Positions 9,101 to 18,030 of a stretch of 64,000 nucleotides of DNA are shown one piece after another. Within the stretch, counting starts at the first letter, position 1; every line of letters starts with the position of its first letter. Source of the DNA: a candidate division KSB1 bacterium (GTDB lineage Bacteria; Zhuqueibacterota; Zhuqueibacteria; JANLFK01; Oleimicrobiaceae). The translations under genes were made by a program, and so were the position numbers. The stretch lies in NCBI GenBank assembly GCA_024655945.1, contig JANLFK010000003.1, positions 186,001-250,000 on the forward strand, read 5' to 3'. The notes under the pieces were generated by a model. The model was not told the origin of the DNA. It did not search any database and was given only the letters and a program-made list of their open reading frames with translations.

Positions 9101-10601
9101 AGAAGGTGTGTTCCAGATCGTCTGCTACGACACCACTTCCAATTTGGTGATCACGGCGTACAAGACGACCGACCCCGGAGTGAACGGCTCAACCGAACCA
9201 ATAACGGTGGCGGAAGCGGTCATCGATGCGCCGGACACGCTCACCGTCAAGGACTACAAGGGCGCCGATGGCAGAGGCGACCAGGGTGGCTACGTGACGC
9301 TTGTCTGGGACTTTTCGCAGAACCATCCTGGCATAGGCACCGTTAACATCATCGACTACTATCAGATTTACCGCGTGGTCGAAGGTAAGCTCTTCCATTG
9401 GGGCACGGTGCAAGCGACCGACCCGCGGCAGAGCAAGGCAGACTCGGTGCGCGTGGTGGTTCCCACTTATGACAATGTGATCTCCGACTTTTACGTGCAG
9501 GCCGTCAAGAATCCGCCCACGTTCACAACTGCGGCTTCGCCGGCGGCCGATGAGGATGCCATCCCGCTGCCGGCAGGGTACGTGTTAGCCGTGCCGCCAA
9601 AGGCTGACGACGGCCAGGTGACTGTGGCGGCCGCTATGACTGCCGGCCAGTTAGTGTCGCCCCTCACCAAGGGCACTGGTGGTGCCACTGACGACATCCC
9701 GCCGGCAGCCATCACCGAGGCGGCTATCCGCAAGATCAGCGCGCAGGCGAAGCTGTTCTGGCCGAAGGTCACCAAAGGGATCGACGGCTCGCCGGAGCGC
9801 TCGCGCATTACCTATCGCGTGTACGCGCACCCCAGCAATGCCTACTTCAACGTCGGCGATCCGGGCGCGGTGTTGCTGGGCAGCAGCACAGACACCTTCC
9901 TGGTGGTGAACGTGGATGCTCTGCGGCGCTTCTACATGGTGGTGGCCATGGACGACAACAACATGTCTGGCCCCTCCAACCGGGTCGGCCATTATGGCTT
10001 TGGCTTGAACAAGGGAGAAACGCGCAAGTATACCCACATCTCGCTGCCGCTCATCGATCCGAACATCACGGATGCCAAGTCGTTGGCCGCCAGCATCGGT
10101 GGCGTGGCTGCGGTGTACAAGTTGGACCCGGCCACCAACGCCTACACCACCTACTGGCTGCCAGATATGGGTTTGGGCACGAACTTCTCCATCACCCCTG
10201 GCATGGCCTGCTTGGTCAACCTGAAAAGCGACGCGCCAAGCACCTGGTTCATGGTGGGGTCGGTACCGTACCCAGGCAGCGTCCGTTTCACGCTGGCGAA
10301 GACCAAGACGCGCACCTACAACGAGATCAGCGTGCCCTTGGATCGCCTGAACCTGACCAACGTCGCACAGTTAGCCGCCAGCATCGGCGGCGTGGAGGCG
10401 CTCTACCGGATCGACCCGGCTACCAACGCCTTCACGCAGTATTGGCTTCCGGCGCAGAGCCTGGGCACGAATTTCCCCTTGAACCCTGGCGAGCCGGTAC
10501 TCCTGTTGGTGAACCAGTCGGCTCCTAACCAGTGGCCGTCAGGCAGCGTGACTACCGCGCTACCTTCGGGCGAGCAGCCTGTGGGCGCAAGGGAAGAATG
10601 A
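6156..10601 (+). CDS. Large secreted multi-domain Ig-like surface protein
   Basis: A 1481-residue exported protein. The ATG at 6156 follows GGAGG by five bases and opens a signal peptide (MAAKRIQAS..., hydrophobic core, cleavage near TAASAQ). Six related modules can be traced, each opening with a phrase such as DRSGPAIVSA, DGAGPALIEA or DKAGPAIMSA and going on to '.V.FSE.V' (about residues 166, 290, 408, 547, 676 and 816), which is the SbsA-Ig/Big-like pattern of bacterial surface proteins. Two fibronectin-III-like segments follow (about 1026-1130 and 1182-1280). The end is a tandem pair of about 95-residue modules. No enzymatic motif and no YPNPFNP-type tail are visible, so a structural or adhesive role outside the cell is inferred. 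It is followed 57 bases later by a second secreted protein, probably in the same transcript. Confidence 0.75.
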   Translation: MAAKRIQASTLIGVGLLLFYFTAASAQQGSIGNRATADPAYTGYAAWIKLTVAGPDGNNALNDNFAGAKVEIDLNIDGDDNETTNPGDVYQASGDAGELVSDPIEGQGAFDRYFFVRIKSGASNPFPDGKGYDTDIRPRVKFAASGYLRVGGVPIQTETGFVNATDDITPRMRKVEHYDDGTGHTAGSPGNQVQYDGYIDKIVIEWSEAMRTSNVAASTAIFGGLGSSVSSIEAIGAWTDNKHFVMWPVSISPNSGITPTLSYYPPPSNSDKFASATLQYAETHSKVVTDRSGPAIVSAQTKRASRRQALAQALAAKRIRVLFSEPVAFNDIEGSDFTVTVNGVNNPVASIVSPPTANPPTNTYEFALTNNFVHEDVTGNISYTGTMLVRDVSPDSNYNGVGPTRTITDGILPNIVSVRTVDGLSATNAGANGWGYLDWVEVTFDHTYKGMDQARVSTSGFTVTGTGIFTIGATGSWADATTFRIPLVATTPKVANTDLVPTVTYVNPGSTTGLRSAVNNGLAENLLATDVTPSSENASPVQIVDGAGPALIEAYTAGGNRIRLTFSEKVNTAGWPTTERAAEVPSRFKWFVGLRNFNAAGTKVFFTGLSGTNQDNVIYLNSTGSTWTKTDSGFVNFYGTNVVYDVAPTLNGNLQWDDDGSLVGFAGTGSDVKVKRDNIAPILLGLYTQDFDADGKLDHYRFVFDPLSPIFPKTSFKAVNWRIVGYDGAKSGIALNMNVYNPSHAQYKPTAINTFGDTVEAYISFNETTAGGPLATPYGGDTGNVPDVIVETGKGFADWADNVMAALGEGLALESDKAGPAIMSAKTISTTTVEVLMSEKVQGLDLADFDLTMGFAPPLASVTQPSDARVLLTVAPYAQWAPTQTGTVRLTGINKIYDDIAGTDNGNMQTASIAVIDATASHFIVSQIYKEGSQFTGVPFDIKVIAKDSHGNTDVNFTVPIQFAANKQRVTLPTGVQRLTNGEGVFQIVCYDTTSNLVITAYKTTDPGVNGSTEPITVAEAVIDAPDTLTVKDYKGADGRGDQGGYVTLVWDFSQNHPGIGTVNIIDYYQIYRVVEGKLFHWGTVQATDPRQSKADSVRVVVPTYDNVISDFYVQAVKNPPTFTTAASPAADEDAIPLPAGYVLAVPPKADDGQVTVAAAMTAGQLVSPLTKGTGGATDDIPPAAITEAAIRKISAQAKLFWPKVTKGIDGSPERSRITYRVYAHPSNAYFNVGDPGAVLLGSSTDTFLVVNVDALRRFYMVVAMDDNNMSGPSNRVGHYGFGLNKGETRKYTHISLPLIDPNITDAKSLAASIGGVAAVYKLDPATNAYTTYWLPDMGLGTNFSITPGMACLVNLKSDAPSTWFMVGSVPYPGSVRFTLAKTKTRTYNEISVPLDRLNLTNVAQLAASIGGVEALYRIDPATNAFTQYWLPAQSLGTNFPLNPGEPVLLLVNQSAPNQWPSGSVTTALPSGEQPVGAREE
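10017..10585 (+). repeat. Tandem ~96-residue C-terminal modules in the secreted protein
   Basis: Residues about 1288-1382 and 1384-1476 are copies of one module: both contain '.Y..IS.PL', LAASIGGV, DPATNA(Y/F)T.YWLP and LGTNF...PG, offset by 96 residues. The copies differ at many positions, so the duplication is old. Confidence 0.8.
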
Positions 10602-10658
10602 CCGGTGGGGATACCCCCACTTTCGGTGACCATGGAAGACTACCCAAGGGAGGTTGCT

Positions 10659-11612
10659 ATGAAAGGCCTGCTGAGCTTTGCCCTGGTGCTCTTGGCAATA
10701 GCGGTGCTCATCGGCCCGGCTGCAGCACAAGGGCCGCTCACCGCTATCGTCTACGGGCAGGTCCTCAATCCTGACCTGAGCAAGCCCGATTCGGCGGACA
10801 TCAAATACCGGGCTTACCTGACCAATGACCCGCTTGACACCCTGGTGGGTCGCTCGCAGAACGAAGGCATGTGGAGCTTAGCACTGGCCCTGTTTGCCGG
10901 CGGCTCCTTCCCCTGGCAAGCGGGCGACACCTTGGCCATGCGGTTCGAGAACGTCGGCAACGGCCCCTTCAAGGGCGCGGTGACCTACCTGCGCTACGTG
11001 ACCACGAACGAAGACCTGCAGTATGCTGGCCAGTCCGCGCTGCCGGTGGAGCTTGTCGAGTTTGTTGCCGCCGTGGAGCAGACTGAGCTTGCCACGCGAG
11101 TGCGCCTCACCTGGAAGACGGCCTCCGAGAGCAACAACTTTGGCTTCGAAGTGCAGCGTTCCCCCGACAGGAGCAACTTCCAGACGCTGGCGTTCATCCC
11201 CGGCGCCGGCACCACCGCCGCGCGGCAAGCCTACGAATACGTGGACCAGGAGGTAAGGGTCGGCACCTACTATTACCGTTTGAAGCAAGTGGATCGCGAC
11301 GGCTCTATCCAGTTCACCGAGCCGCAATGTGTCGAGGTGGCTGCGCCGCGAGCCTACGCGCTGCGGCAGAACTACCCGAACCCGTTCAACCCGTCAACCG
11401 AGATTGTGTACCAGCTCAAGGAGGGTGGGCGAGTCTCGCTGGTCGTGTACAACGTCTTAGGCGAGCAGGTGGCCTCCTTGGTTGACCAGGTGCAGGAAGC
11501 AGGCATCCATCGCGTGACCTTCGACGCTTCCGGCCTGCCCACAGGTGTGTTTTTCTACCGGCTGCGGGTGAACGGTTTCGACCAGATGCGCAAGATGGCG
11601 GTGTTGAAGTAG
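10659..11612 (+). CDS. Secreted protein with type IX/Por-like C-terminal sorting domain
   Basis: A 317-residue exported protein. ATG 10659 lies behind GGGAGG and opens a signal peptide ending near GPAAAQ. The middle part (about residues 135-220) has the fibronectin-like segment LTWKTASESNNFGFEVQRS...YRLKQVDRDG common in FCB secreted proteins. The C-terminus begins ALRQNYPNPFNPSTEIVY and continues '.V.L.VYN.LGE.V..L' to a '.G.FFYRL' close, the FlgD-Ig/type A sorting module used by type IX secretion in Bacteroidota and seen widely in Ignavibacteria, Calditrichota and KSB1. Probably co-transcribed with the larger secreted protein upstream. Substrate or ligand unknown. Confidence 0.82.
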   Translation: MKGLLSFALVLLAIAVLIGPAAAQGPLTAIVYGQVLNPDLSKPDSADIKYRAYLTNDPLDTLVGRSQNEGMWSLALALFAGGSFPWQAGDTLAMRFENVGNGPFKGAVTYLRYVTTNEDLQYAGQSALPVELVEFVAAVEQTELATRVRLTWKTASESNNFGFEVQRSPDRSNFQTLAFIPGAGTTAARQAYEYVDQEVRVGTYYYRLKQVDRDGSIQFTEPQCVEVAAPRAYALRQNYPNPFNPSTEIVYQLKEGGRVSLVVYNVLGEQVASLVDQVQEAGIHRVTFDASGLPTGVFFYRLRVNGFDQMRKMAVLK

Positions 11613-11733
11613 TCCCTCCAGAGGCGCGCGGGTAAGGCTCGGCGTCGGACACTCTTTCCTGCCCCCGGGTGTCCGCACGCGTGAGAAGTTCGCGAGTTCG
11701 CCCGCGCGCCTTCGTCTTTCCCGCCACAGAGTG

Positions 11734-11766
11734 AGAGCCGAGCCCCATCAGGGAGAACCCGGCTCT
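11734..11766 (+). terminator. Weak possible terminator after the secreted-protein pair
   Basis: AGAGCCG (11734-11740) can pair with CGGCTCT (11760-11766), followed by TTCCCCTT. The loop is about 19 bases and the T-run is short, so this is only a candidate. It lies between the sorting-domain protein and the proS promoter. Confidence 0.3.
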
Positions 11767-11790
11767 TTCCCCTTCCTTCCCTGAAAATCC

Positions 11791-11818
11791 TTGAAATTGT
11801 CCCCGCTTTGCGTTATCT
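11791..11818 (+). promoter_or_regulatory. Possible promoter for proS
   Basis: TTGAAA and TTATCT are spaced by 16 bases, in a short AT-richer patch 75 bases before the proS start. Confidence 0.4.
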
Positions 11819-11893
11819 TTTGGCAATCGTTGGGCATCTGCCGACAACGGCCCCAAAGCGCGCCTGCGAAGCACGACCGTCAAGAGGAGACCT

Positions 11894-13324
11894 ATGGCCA
11901 AGGGAATCACTCCGCGACACGAGGATTATGCTCGCTGGTACACCGACGTCATTGCTGCTGCAGAGCTTGCCGACTATGCACCGGTCAAAGGGTGCATGGT
12001 CATCCGCCCGAACGGCTACGCCATTTGGGAGAAGATCCAGAGCACCTTGGATGGCATGTTCAAAGAGACTGGTCATGTGAATGCCTACTTTCCGCTGTTC
12101 ATTCCGGAAAGCTATTTGCGGCGCGAGGCGGAGCATGTGGAGGGCTTTGCCCCAGAGTGCGCGGTGGTGACCCATGGCGGCGGCAAGAAGTTGGAGGAGC
12201 CCCTGGTGGTGCGGCCGACCTCCGAGACCATCATCTGGGCCATGTATCGCAACTGGATCCATTCGCACCGCGACCTGCCGCTGCTCATCAACCAGTGGGC
12301 AAACGTCGTCCGCTGGGAGATGCGCACTCGTCTCTTCTTGCGCACCACCGAGTTCCTTTGGCAGGAGGGGCACACTGCCCACGCCACCGAACAGGAAGCC
12401 GAGCAGGAAGCGCTGCTCATCCTGGACCTCTACCGCCGCTTCGCCGAAGAATACATGGCCATGCCGGTCTTTGTGGGAATGAAGACGGACAAGGAAAAGT
12501 TCGCCGGGGCCGTGCGCACCTATTGTATCGAGGCCATGATGCAGGACAGGCGCGCGTTGCAGGCGGGAACCTCCCACAACTTGGGACAGAATTTCGCCAA
12601 GGCCTTCGATGTCACCTACCAGGACGAGCAGGGGAAGCAGCAGTACGTGTGGGCCACCAGCTGGGGTGTCTCTACGCGTCTCATCGGCGCACTGATTATG
12701 TGCCACAGCGACGACAATGGCCTTGTGCTGCCGCCACGCTTAGCAAGCCTGCAGGCGGTGGTGGTGCCCATCTGGACGGGCGACACCGAGCGTGACGCGG
12801 TGCTGGCCTATGTCCGCCAGCTCACCACCTCGTGGGCCGGTCGCCTGAGCTTCAAGATCGACGACCGCGACAACTACCGGCCGGGCTGGAAGTTCAACGA
12901 GTGGGAGCAGCGTGGCGTGCCCATCCGCATCGAGGTCGGGCCGCGCGACATGGCGCAGCAGCAGGTCGTGCTCGTGCGACGCGATACGCGCCAGAAAACG
13001 GTCGTGCCTGCCAGCGCCCTGCCCGGCGCAGTGGCGGAAGAGTTGGAGTCCATGCAACGAGACTTGCTGACGCGAGCGCGCGACTTTCGCGACCGCCATA
13101 CGCAGACGGTCAGCGACTACCCGACTCTCACCCGTCTCATCGAAGAACCAGGGGGCTTCTTCTGGGTGGACTGGTGCGGAGAGCGTGCCTGCGAAGACCG
13201 CTTGCAGGAAGAGACCAAGGCGACCATCCGCCTCATTCCGTTCGAGCGCGCGCCCGAGCGCGGGCCGTGCATTCTTTGCGGACACCCATCCCAGCACCGG
13301 GTGCTGGTGGCAAAGGCCTACTGA
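11894..13324 (+). CDS. proS: Prolyl-tRNA synthetase, archaeal/eukaryotic-type (class II, no editing domain)
   Basis: Charges tRNA-Pro with proline in the cytosol. At 476 residues it is the short ProS3 form without the inserted editing domain. The start has GAGGAG four bases ahead. Class II landmarks are visible: [17 protein letters not shown] (about 105-121), the motif-2 loop [16 protein letters not shown], and the motif-3 region [20 protein letters not shown] with [14 protein letters not shown]. The anticodon-binding domain follows, and the C-terminal domain has the paired cysteines CGERAC and CILC expected for its zinc site. The same family occurs in many bacteria, so it is not itself a sign of transfer. 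It is followed by the AGCS symporter after 87 bases. Confidence 0.95.
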   Translation: MAKGITPRHEDYARWYTDVIAAAELADYAPVKGCMVIRPNGYAIWEKIQSTLDGMFKETGHVNAYFPLFIPESYLRREAEHVEGFAPECAVVTHGGGKKLEEPLVVRPTSETIIWAMYRNWIHSHRDLPLLINQWANVVRWEMRTRLFLRTTEFLWQEGHTAHATEQEAEQEALLILDLYRRFAEEYMAMPVFVGMKTDKEKFAGAVRTYCIEAMMQDRRALQAGTSHNLGQNFAKAFDVTYQDEQGKQQYVWATSWGVSTRLIGALIMCHSDDNGLVLPPRLASLQAVVVPIWTGDTERDAVLAYVRQLTTSWAGRLSFKIDDRDNYRPGWKFNEWEQRGVPIRIEVGPRDMAQQQVVLVRRDTRQKTVVPASALPGAVAEELESMQRDLLTRARDFRDRHTQTVSDYPTLTRLIEEPGGFFWVDWCGERACEDRLQEETKATIRLIPFERAPERGPCILCGHPSQHRVLVAKAY

Positions 13325-13411
13325 GGTGCCAACCACGCGTGCTGCACAGACAAGGGCTTCGTAGGGAGCAGAGCTGGGCAATAGCGAGCGCGAGGATCAG
13401 AGGAGAAGACA

Positions 13412-14776
13412 TTGGAAGAGACACTGCTCCGCTTCTGCAAGGGATTTAGCGACATTGTGTGGGGCCCACCGATGCTGGTCTTGTTGGTCGGCACCGGCAT
13501 CTTCCTGACCATCCGGCTGCGCGGGCTGCAGTTCCATGGCCTGCTCCATTCGCTTTACCTGGCCCTGGTCAAGCGCAAAGAGGAAAATGCCACTGAGGGG
13601 GACATTTCGCATTTTCAGGCGCTGATGACCGCCTTGGCGGCCACCGTAGGCACCGGCAACATCGCCGGGGTGGCCACTGCCATTGCCTCCGGGGGCCCAG
13701 GGGCCCTGTTTTGGATGTGGATCACCGGCCTGTTCGGCATGGCCACCAAGTACGCCGAGGCAGTGCTTGCCATCAAGTATCGCGAGGTGGACGAGTTCGG
13801 GACCATGAGCGGTGGGCCCATGTACTATCTGAGCAAGGGGCTCGGCGCCAAGTGGTTGGGGGTCATCTTTGCCGTGTTTGCTTCGGTGTCTGCGTTCGGC
13901 ATTGGCAACATCGTGCAATCCAACTCGGTGGCCGAGGCAGTGCGCACCTCCTTCCCCGTGGTGCCGACTTGGGCAGTGGGGGCGGTCATGGCCGTGGCCA
14001 CGGCATTGGTGCTCCTTAGGGGCATCAAGAGCATCGGCAGGGTGGCGAGCCTCCTGGTGCCGGTCGTGATCGTCTTCTACATGCTGGGCGCTACCGCGGT
14101 GGTGATCCTCAACTACCGAGGCGTCCCCAGTGTCTTCTCCTTAGTCGTGAAAGGGGCGTTCACCGGGACGGCAATGTTCGGCGGCTTCCTTGGGGCCTCG
14201 GTGCGCGAGGCCATCCGCTGGGGGGTAGCGCGTGGCGTCTTCTCCAATGAATCCGGCCTGGGCAGTGCCCCCATCGCTGCTGCTGCTGCGCAGACCAGGA
14301 ATCCGGTCACCCAGGCGCTGGTCTCGATGACGCAGACGTTCATCGACACCATCGTCGTCTGCTCGTTCACCGGCTTTGTCATCATCTCCACTGGCCTGTG
14401 GTCCAGCGGCAAGACCGGCGCAGAACTGACCACGCTCGCCTTCAACCATGGCCTGCCCGGAAACAGCGGCGGCATGATTGTGGCAATCGGGCTCATTCTT
14501 TTCGCCTACTCCACCATCATCGGCTGGAGCTACTATGGCGAAAAGTCGCTGGAGTACCTATTGGGGCCCGCCTCGGTCAGGCCCTATCGCGCGCTCTTCT
14601 GCGTGATGGTCTTCGTGGGGAGCGTCATCAGCAAGTTGGAGCTCGTGTGGTCATTCGCCGACGTCATGAATGGTCTCATGGCCCTGCCCAACCTGGTGGG
14701 ACTGCTAGGCCTGTCCGGGGTTGTGGTGGCAGAGACGAAAAAGTACTACTGGAGTGAGCGGGCAGGGCTACGCTAA
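13412..14776 (+). CDS. Sodium:alanine (AGCS family) amino-acid symporter
   Basis: A 454-residue inner-membrane transporter with about ten hydrophobic spans. The start is TTG at 13412, six bases after AGAGGAG. AGCS family signatures are clear: [34 protein letters not shown] near residues 70-110, [32 protein letters not shown] near 270-290, and [16 protein letters not shown] near 370. The family takes up alanine or glycine with sodium. It lies between proS and the Cys-rich gene on the same strand. Exact substrate is not readable. Confidence 0.93.
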   Translation: MEETLLRFCKGFSDIVWGPPMLVLLVGTGIFLTIRLRGLQFHGLLHSLYLALVKRKEENATEGDISHFQALMTALAATVGTGNIAGVATAIASGGPGALFWMWITGLFGMATKYAEAVLAIKYREVDEFGTMSGGPMYYLSKGLGAKWLGVIFAVFASVSAFGIGNIVQSNSVAEAVRTSFPVVPTWAVGAVMAVATALVLLRGIKSIGRVASLLVPVVIVFYMLGATAVVILNYRGVPSVFSLVVKGAFTGTAMFGGFLGASVREAIRWGVARGVFSNESGLGSAPIAAAAAQTRNPVTQALVSMTQTFIDTIVVCSFTGFVIISTGLWSSGKTGAELTTLAFNHGLPGNSGGMIVAIGLILFAYSTIIGWSYYGEKSLEYLLGPASVRPYRALFCVMVFVGSVISKLELVWSFADVMNGLMALPNLVGLLGLSGVVVAETKKYYWSERAGLR

Positions 14777-14801
14777 GCACTTTGGCCCATGTGAGGTAAC
14801 T

Positions 14802-15251
14802 ATGAACGCGAAGCGTGAGAAGATCGAGCTGGAGATCCCATCCAAGGCGGTGCACATTAGCCACGCCGCCTGTAGCAACGGCTGCAGCCTCATGGACGAA
14901 ACGGTGCAGATCGGCGGCCACCCTTCCATCAAAGCGAAGATCTGCCACGCCGGACAAGAGGGGGTCATCAACCTCGATCCGGTGTACGGCAGCTTTGAGC
15001 ACCGCTGCACCATCGAGGTGCCTGCCGGGGCCGTCGTCGAGTTCTTCTGTCCCCGTTGCGGGGTCTCGCTCAAGGGACAGGACACCTGCAACGTCTGCTC
15101 GTCGCCGACCTTTGTGCTGCATCTGCCCCGGGGCGGCGTCATCGAAGGCTGCCTGCGCAAAGGGTGCTTCGAGCATTCCCTGAAGATTGTCGATGCAGAA
15201 CAGCTGCTCAAGCGCCTGTTTGACGAACACACCCTGGACGCCTACCTGTGA
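14802..15251 (+). CDS. Conserved-looking Cys-rich protein of unknown function
   Basis: A 149-residue soluble protein that I do not recognise. ATG 14802 is preceded by GAGG. It has ten or more cysteines arranged in pairs: ACSNGC near the N-terminus, single C's in KICHAG and RCTI, then FFCPRCG, DTCNVC and GCLRKGC, so one or two zinc-ribbon-like sites seem likely. No signal peptide or membrane segment. Its last four bases overlap the era start (GTGA), indicating tight coupling with a ribosome-assembly GTPase; proS lies two genes upstream. A role in translation or as a metal-bound accessory factor is a guess from context only. Confidence 0.6.
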   Translation: MNAKREKIELEIPSKAVHISHAACSNGCSLMDETVQIGGHPSIKAKICHAGQEGVINLDPVYGSFEHRCTIEVPAGAVVEFFCPRCGVSLKGQDTCNVCSSPTFVLHLPRGGVIEGCLRKGCFEHSLKIVDAEQLLKRLFDEHTLDAYL

Positions 15252-16159
15252 GCCAGCCGAGCACAACCGCGCAGCTGCCGCACAAGGTCGGCTATGTGGT
15301 CTTAGTGGGCAGGCCCAACGTCGGCAAGTCGACGCTGGTGAACGCGCTCCTGCAGTTCAAGTTGTCCATTGTCACACCCAAGCCACAGACCACGCGTCAC
15401 CGCATCTTGGGGATTCTCTCGGAGCCCGGATGCCAGGTTATCTTTCTCGACACCCCTGGCTTGATCCAGCCGCGCCATGCATTGCAGGCGGCGATGATGC
15501 GGGCTGCGGAGCGGGCCATGGCCGAGGCGGACATTGTCGTCGTTTTGCTTGACGTTTCCGCGCCTTTGGAGGAGGAGGATTTTCAGACGCTGGAGCAGGT
15601 CAAAGCTCGCAACAAGCCGCTGCTCATCGCCCTGAACAAGATCGACCTCGTCAACAAGGCCAACCTCCTGCCTGTTATCGATCAGCTCGCGCAACGCTTC
15701 CCCGAGACGGAGATTATTCCCATCTCTGCCCTGCACCGAGATGGGCTCGATGACCTCAAGACGGCCATTGTGCAGCGCCTGCCCGAGGGCATGCCCCTCT
15801 ACCCGGAGGATCAGCTCACAGAGCATCCGGAGCGCTTTTTTGTGGCAGAAATCATCCGCGAAAAGATTTTCGAGCGTTATGGTGAGGAGATCCCCTACGC
15901 CACCGCCGTGCAGATCGAAGAGTTCAAAGAACGCGCTGGGGGAAAGGATTTCATCAGCGCCCGCATCGTGGTGGAGCGTCCTTCGCAGAAGGCCATCCTC
16001 ATCGGCAAGGGCGGACAAGCCCTCAAGGAGGTAGGCAAAGCGGCACGCGCCGAGATCGAACAGTTCTTAGGGCGGCCCATTTTCCTGAAACTCTGGGTGG
16101 CGGTGCGGGAGAAGTGGCGTTCCGACGAAACGCTGCTGCGCGAGTACGGCTACCAGTGA
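15248..16159 (+). CDS. era: GTPase Era
   Basis: Ribosome-assembly GTPase that binds 16S rRNA near its 3' end and acts in 30S maturation. At 303 residues it has standard length. GTP-binding motifs are present: G1 GRPNVGKST (about 20-28), the switch region PKPQTTRHRILGI, G3 DTPG, and G4 NKID. The C-terminal KH domain is recognisable from KAILIGKGGQALKEVGKAARAEIE. The start is GTG, overlapping the stop of the Cys-rich gene by four bases (GTGA), with no independent ribosome site, so its expression is probably coupled. The following SpoIID gene starts 184 bases later. Confidence 0.96.
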   Translation: MSQPSTTAQLPHKVGYVVLVGRPNVGKSTLVNALLQFKLSIVTPKPQTTRHRILGILSEPGCQVIFLDTPGLIQPRHALQAAMMRAAERAMAEADIVVVLLDVSAPLEEEDFQTLEQVKARNKPLLIALNKIDLVNKANLLPVIDQLAQRFPETEIIPISALHRDGLDDLKTAIVQRLPEGMPLYPEDQLTEHPERFFVAEIIREKIFERYGEEIPYATAVQIEEFKERAGGKDFISARIVVERPSQKAILIGKGGQALKEVGKAARAEIEQFLGRPIFLKLWVAVREKWRSDETLLREYGYQ

Positions 16160-16343
16160 GGTGTCACTTCCCACCCCGGTATCGACCAAGGTGTGATCCA
16201 AAGCCAATCAGCGCGGGCGCCTTTGGCAGTGCAGTACCGAGGTTTCCATGAGCAAGGTTGTTGAGGAGGCACCAGTTCTCTCCGCCCGTCGAGGCAGAGT
16301 GCGGACACGGGTTGGGTCCTGCAAGGGTAGGAGTCCTGTTGCC

Positions 16344-18029
16344 ATGAGGCTCCGCCCCGCTGCGCCTCGTGTCTGCTCGCCGCCAACTCTGCTGCTTGCC
16401 TTGGCGCTCGTTGCCGCGGCGGTGCTGTGGCTGACCTGTGCGCCGCGCGTGCCCTCCCCTGGAGCGCCGGTCACCCCGAAGGAGCCCGAGGTGACCATCC
16501 GCGTCGGGATTGTGCAGAACCGGGCGAGCGTGCAGTTTGCCACTGCCGATCCCTACCGCATCGTTGAAGTCGGGGGCAAACTCCTTATCGACAAGGGGCA
16601 GGCGCGCTCGCTGTGGGAGGTGACGGTGGAAGGTGGCAAGCCAGCACCGTCGCTCTTTTTGCTGGTCGTGCAAACCACCAAAGACCGTGCTGCCGCCGAG
16701 CGGCTCCTCGCGGACCTGCGTGCCAGAGGCGTCGAAACGACCATCGACCTGCTCGGGAAGGTGGTGCGAGTAGACGACAGGGAGCTGCGCGATTACCGCA
16801 GCTACCGCGTGCGCCTGAAGCGCTCCTTCGCCTCCCGGCAGGAGGCACAGAGGTGGCAGGGGAGCGTGGCGGGCATCTGGACCACCATCGTCGAAGAGCC
16901 AGCTGAGACGCCGGAGGGGACTCTCTCTCTCCGGAACCTACACACCGGTCAACGCATCTTCTCCTCCGTGCCTGTGCGCATAGAGGGTTCGCGCGTGGCT
17001 ATCAAGGATGTGCCGGTCGGCGAAGGCTACATCTACGAGCGGCGCGAAAACCGCCTGTTTCGCGGCGCGATGGAGTTCATGGTGGATAGGGCCGGCAAGG
17101 TCACGGTGGTGAACGTGGTGAGCCTGGAGGACTACCTGCGCGGGGTGGTGCCGTACGAGATGCACGGCGATTTTCCCCTGGAGGCGCTCAAGGCGCAGGC
17201 AGTGGCAGCGCGCACCATGGTCGTCTACACCATGGGCAGCCGGCATCCGAATGACCCTTTCGACGTCTGCGCCGATGTTCACTGTCAGGTCTATGGCGGA
17301 GTCGTCGCAGAAACCGAGCAGAGCAACTTAGCGGTGCGCGCGACTGCAGGGGAGGTGCTCACCTATGGCGGGCAGCTGTGCGAGGTCGTGTTTTCCAGCT
17401 CCTGTGGAGGGCACACGGAGAACAACGAGAACGTCTGGCAAGGCCCTGCGCAACCGTATCTGCGCGGCGTGCTCGACATCCCGGAAGGGGCAAAACTGAG
17501 CGGCCGGTACGATTTGGCCAAAGAGGAGGTGCTGCGTCGCTGGATCGAGGGGCGACCTGGGGTCTTCTGCAACGTTGGCCAGTCCTCTGTCCCAGCAGGC
17601 TTCGCTTACGCAGCTGAGGCCTTTCGCTGGGAGCTGAAGGTGACCGGCGGCGAGCTCCGCCGCACGATAGTTGCCGCGACTGGCCAGGACCCCGGGGACG
17701 TGACAGAGCTAATCCCCCTGCAACGCGGTGTTTCCGGGCGCATAGTCCGACTGCAAGTGATGGGCAGGAACAAGACTGTCACTATTTCCCAGGAGCTGAA
17801 TATCCGCAAAGCCTTAGCCGAGCCCCCGTTGCGCAGCTCGTGCATCGTTATCGACCGCAAGCAGTCGGTATCTGGGGAGGTTCTTTTCCGCATCCGCGGC
17901 GCTGGCTCAGGCCATGGCGTGGGCATGTGCCAAACCGGCGCCGCCATGATGGCCCTGCGCCTCGGCAAGGACTATCGGCAGATCCTTCGCCATTACTTCA
18001 GCGGGGCAGAGATCACCGGGCTCTATTGA
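16344..18029 (+). CDS. SpoIID/LytB-domain exported protein with SPOR-like N-terminal part
   Basis: A 561-residue envelope protein. The ATG at 16344 was preferred over 16248 because it places a short basic segment before the hydrophobic stretch TLLLALALVAAAVLWLTC, a signal sequence or lipoprotein-like anchor; the earlier start would leave a long Arg-rich tail. The C-terminal two-thirds is a SpoIID domain: SLEDYLRGVVPYEM, FPLEALKAQAVAARTMVVY, VFSSSCGGHTE and the ending GSGHGVGMCQTGAAMMA. SpoIID proteins are lytic transglycosylase-type enzymes acting on denuded glycan strands, and in non-sporulating bacteria they work in general wall remodelling. An SPOR-like alpha/beta segment (about 70-180) may bind peptidoglycan. 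The metalloenzyme gene begins one base after its stop. Confidence 0.85.
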   Translation: MRLRPAAPRVCSPPTLLLALALVAAAVLWLTCAPRVPSPGAPVTPKEPEVTIRVGIVQNRASVQFATADPYRIVEVGGKLLIDKGQARSLWEVTVEGGKPAPSLFLLVVQTTKDRAAAERLLADLRARGVETTIDLLGKVVRVDDRELRDYRSYRVRLKRSFASRQEAQRWQGSVAGIWTTIVEEPAETPEGTLSLRNLHTGQRIFSSVPVRIEGSRVAIKDVPVGEGYIYERRENRLFRGAMEFMVDRAGKVTVVNVVSLEDYLRGVVPYEMHGDFPLEALKAQAVAARTMVVYTMGSRHPNDPFDVCADVHCQVYGGVVAETEQSNLAVRATAGEVLTYGGQLCEVVFSSSCGGHTENNENVWQGPAQPYLRGVLDIPEGAKLSGRYDLAKEEVLRRWIEGRPGVFCNVGQSSVPAGFAYAAEAFRWELKVTGGELRRTIVAATGQDPGDVTELIPLQRGVSGRIVRLQVMGRNKTVTISQELNIRKALAEPPLRSSCIVIDRKQSVSGEVLFRIRGAGSGHGVGMCQTGAAMMALRLGKDYRQILRHYFSGAEITGLY

Positions 18030-18030
18030 C

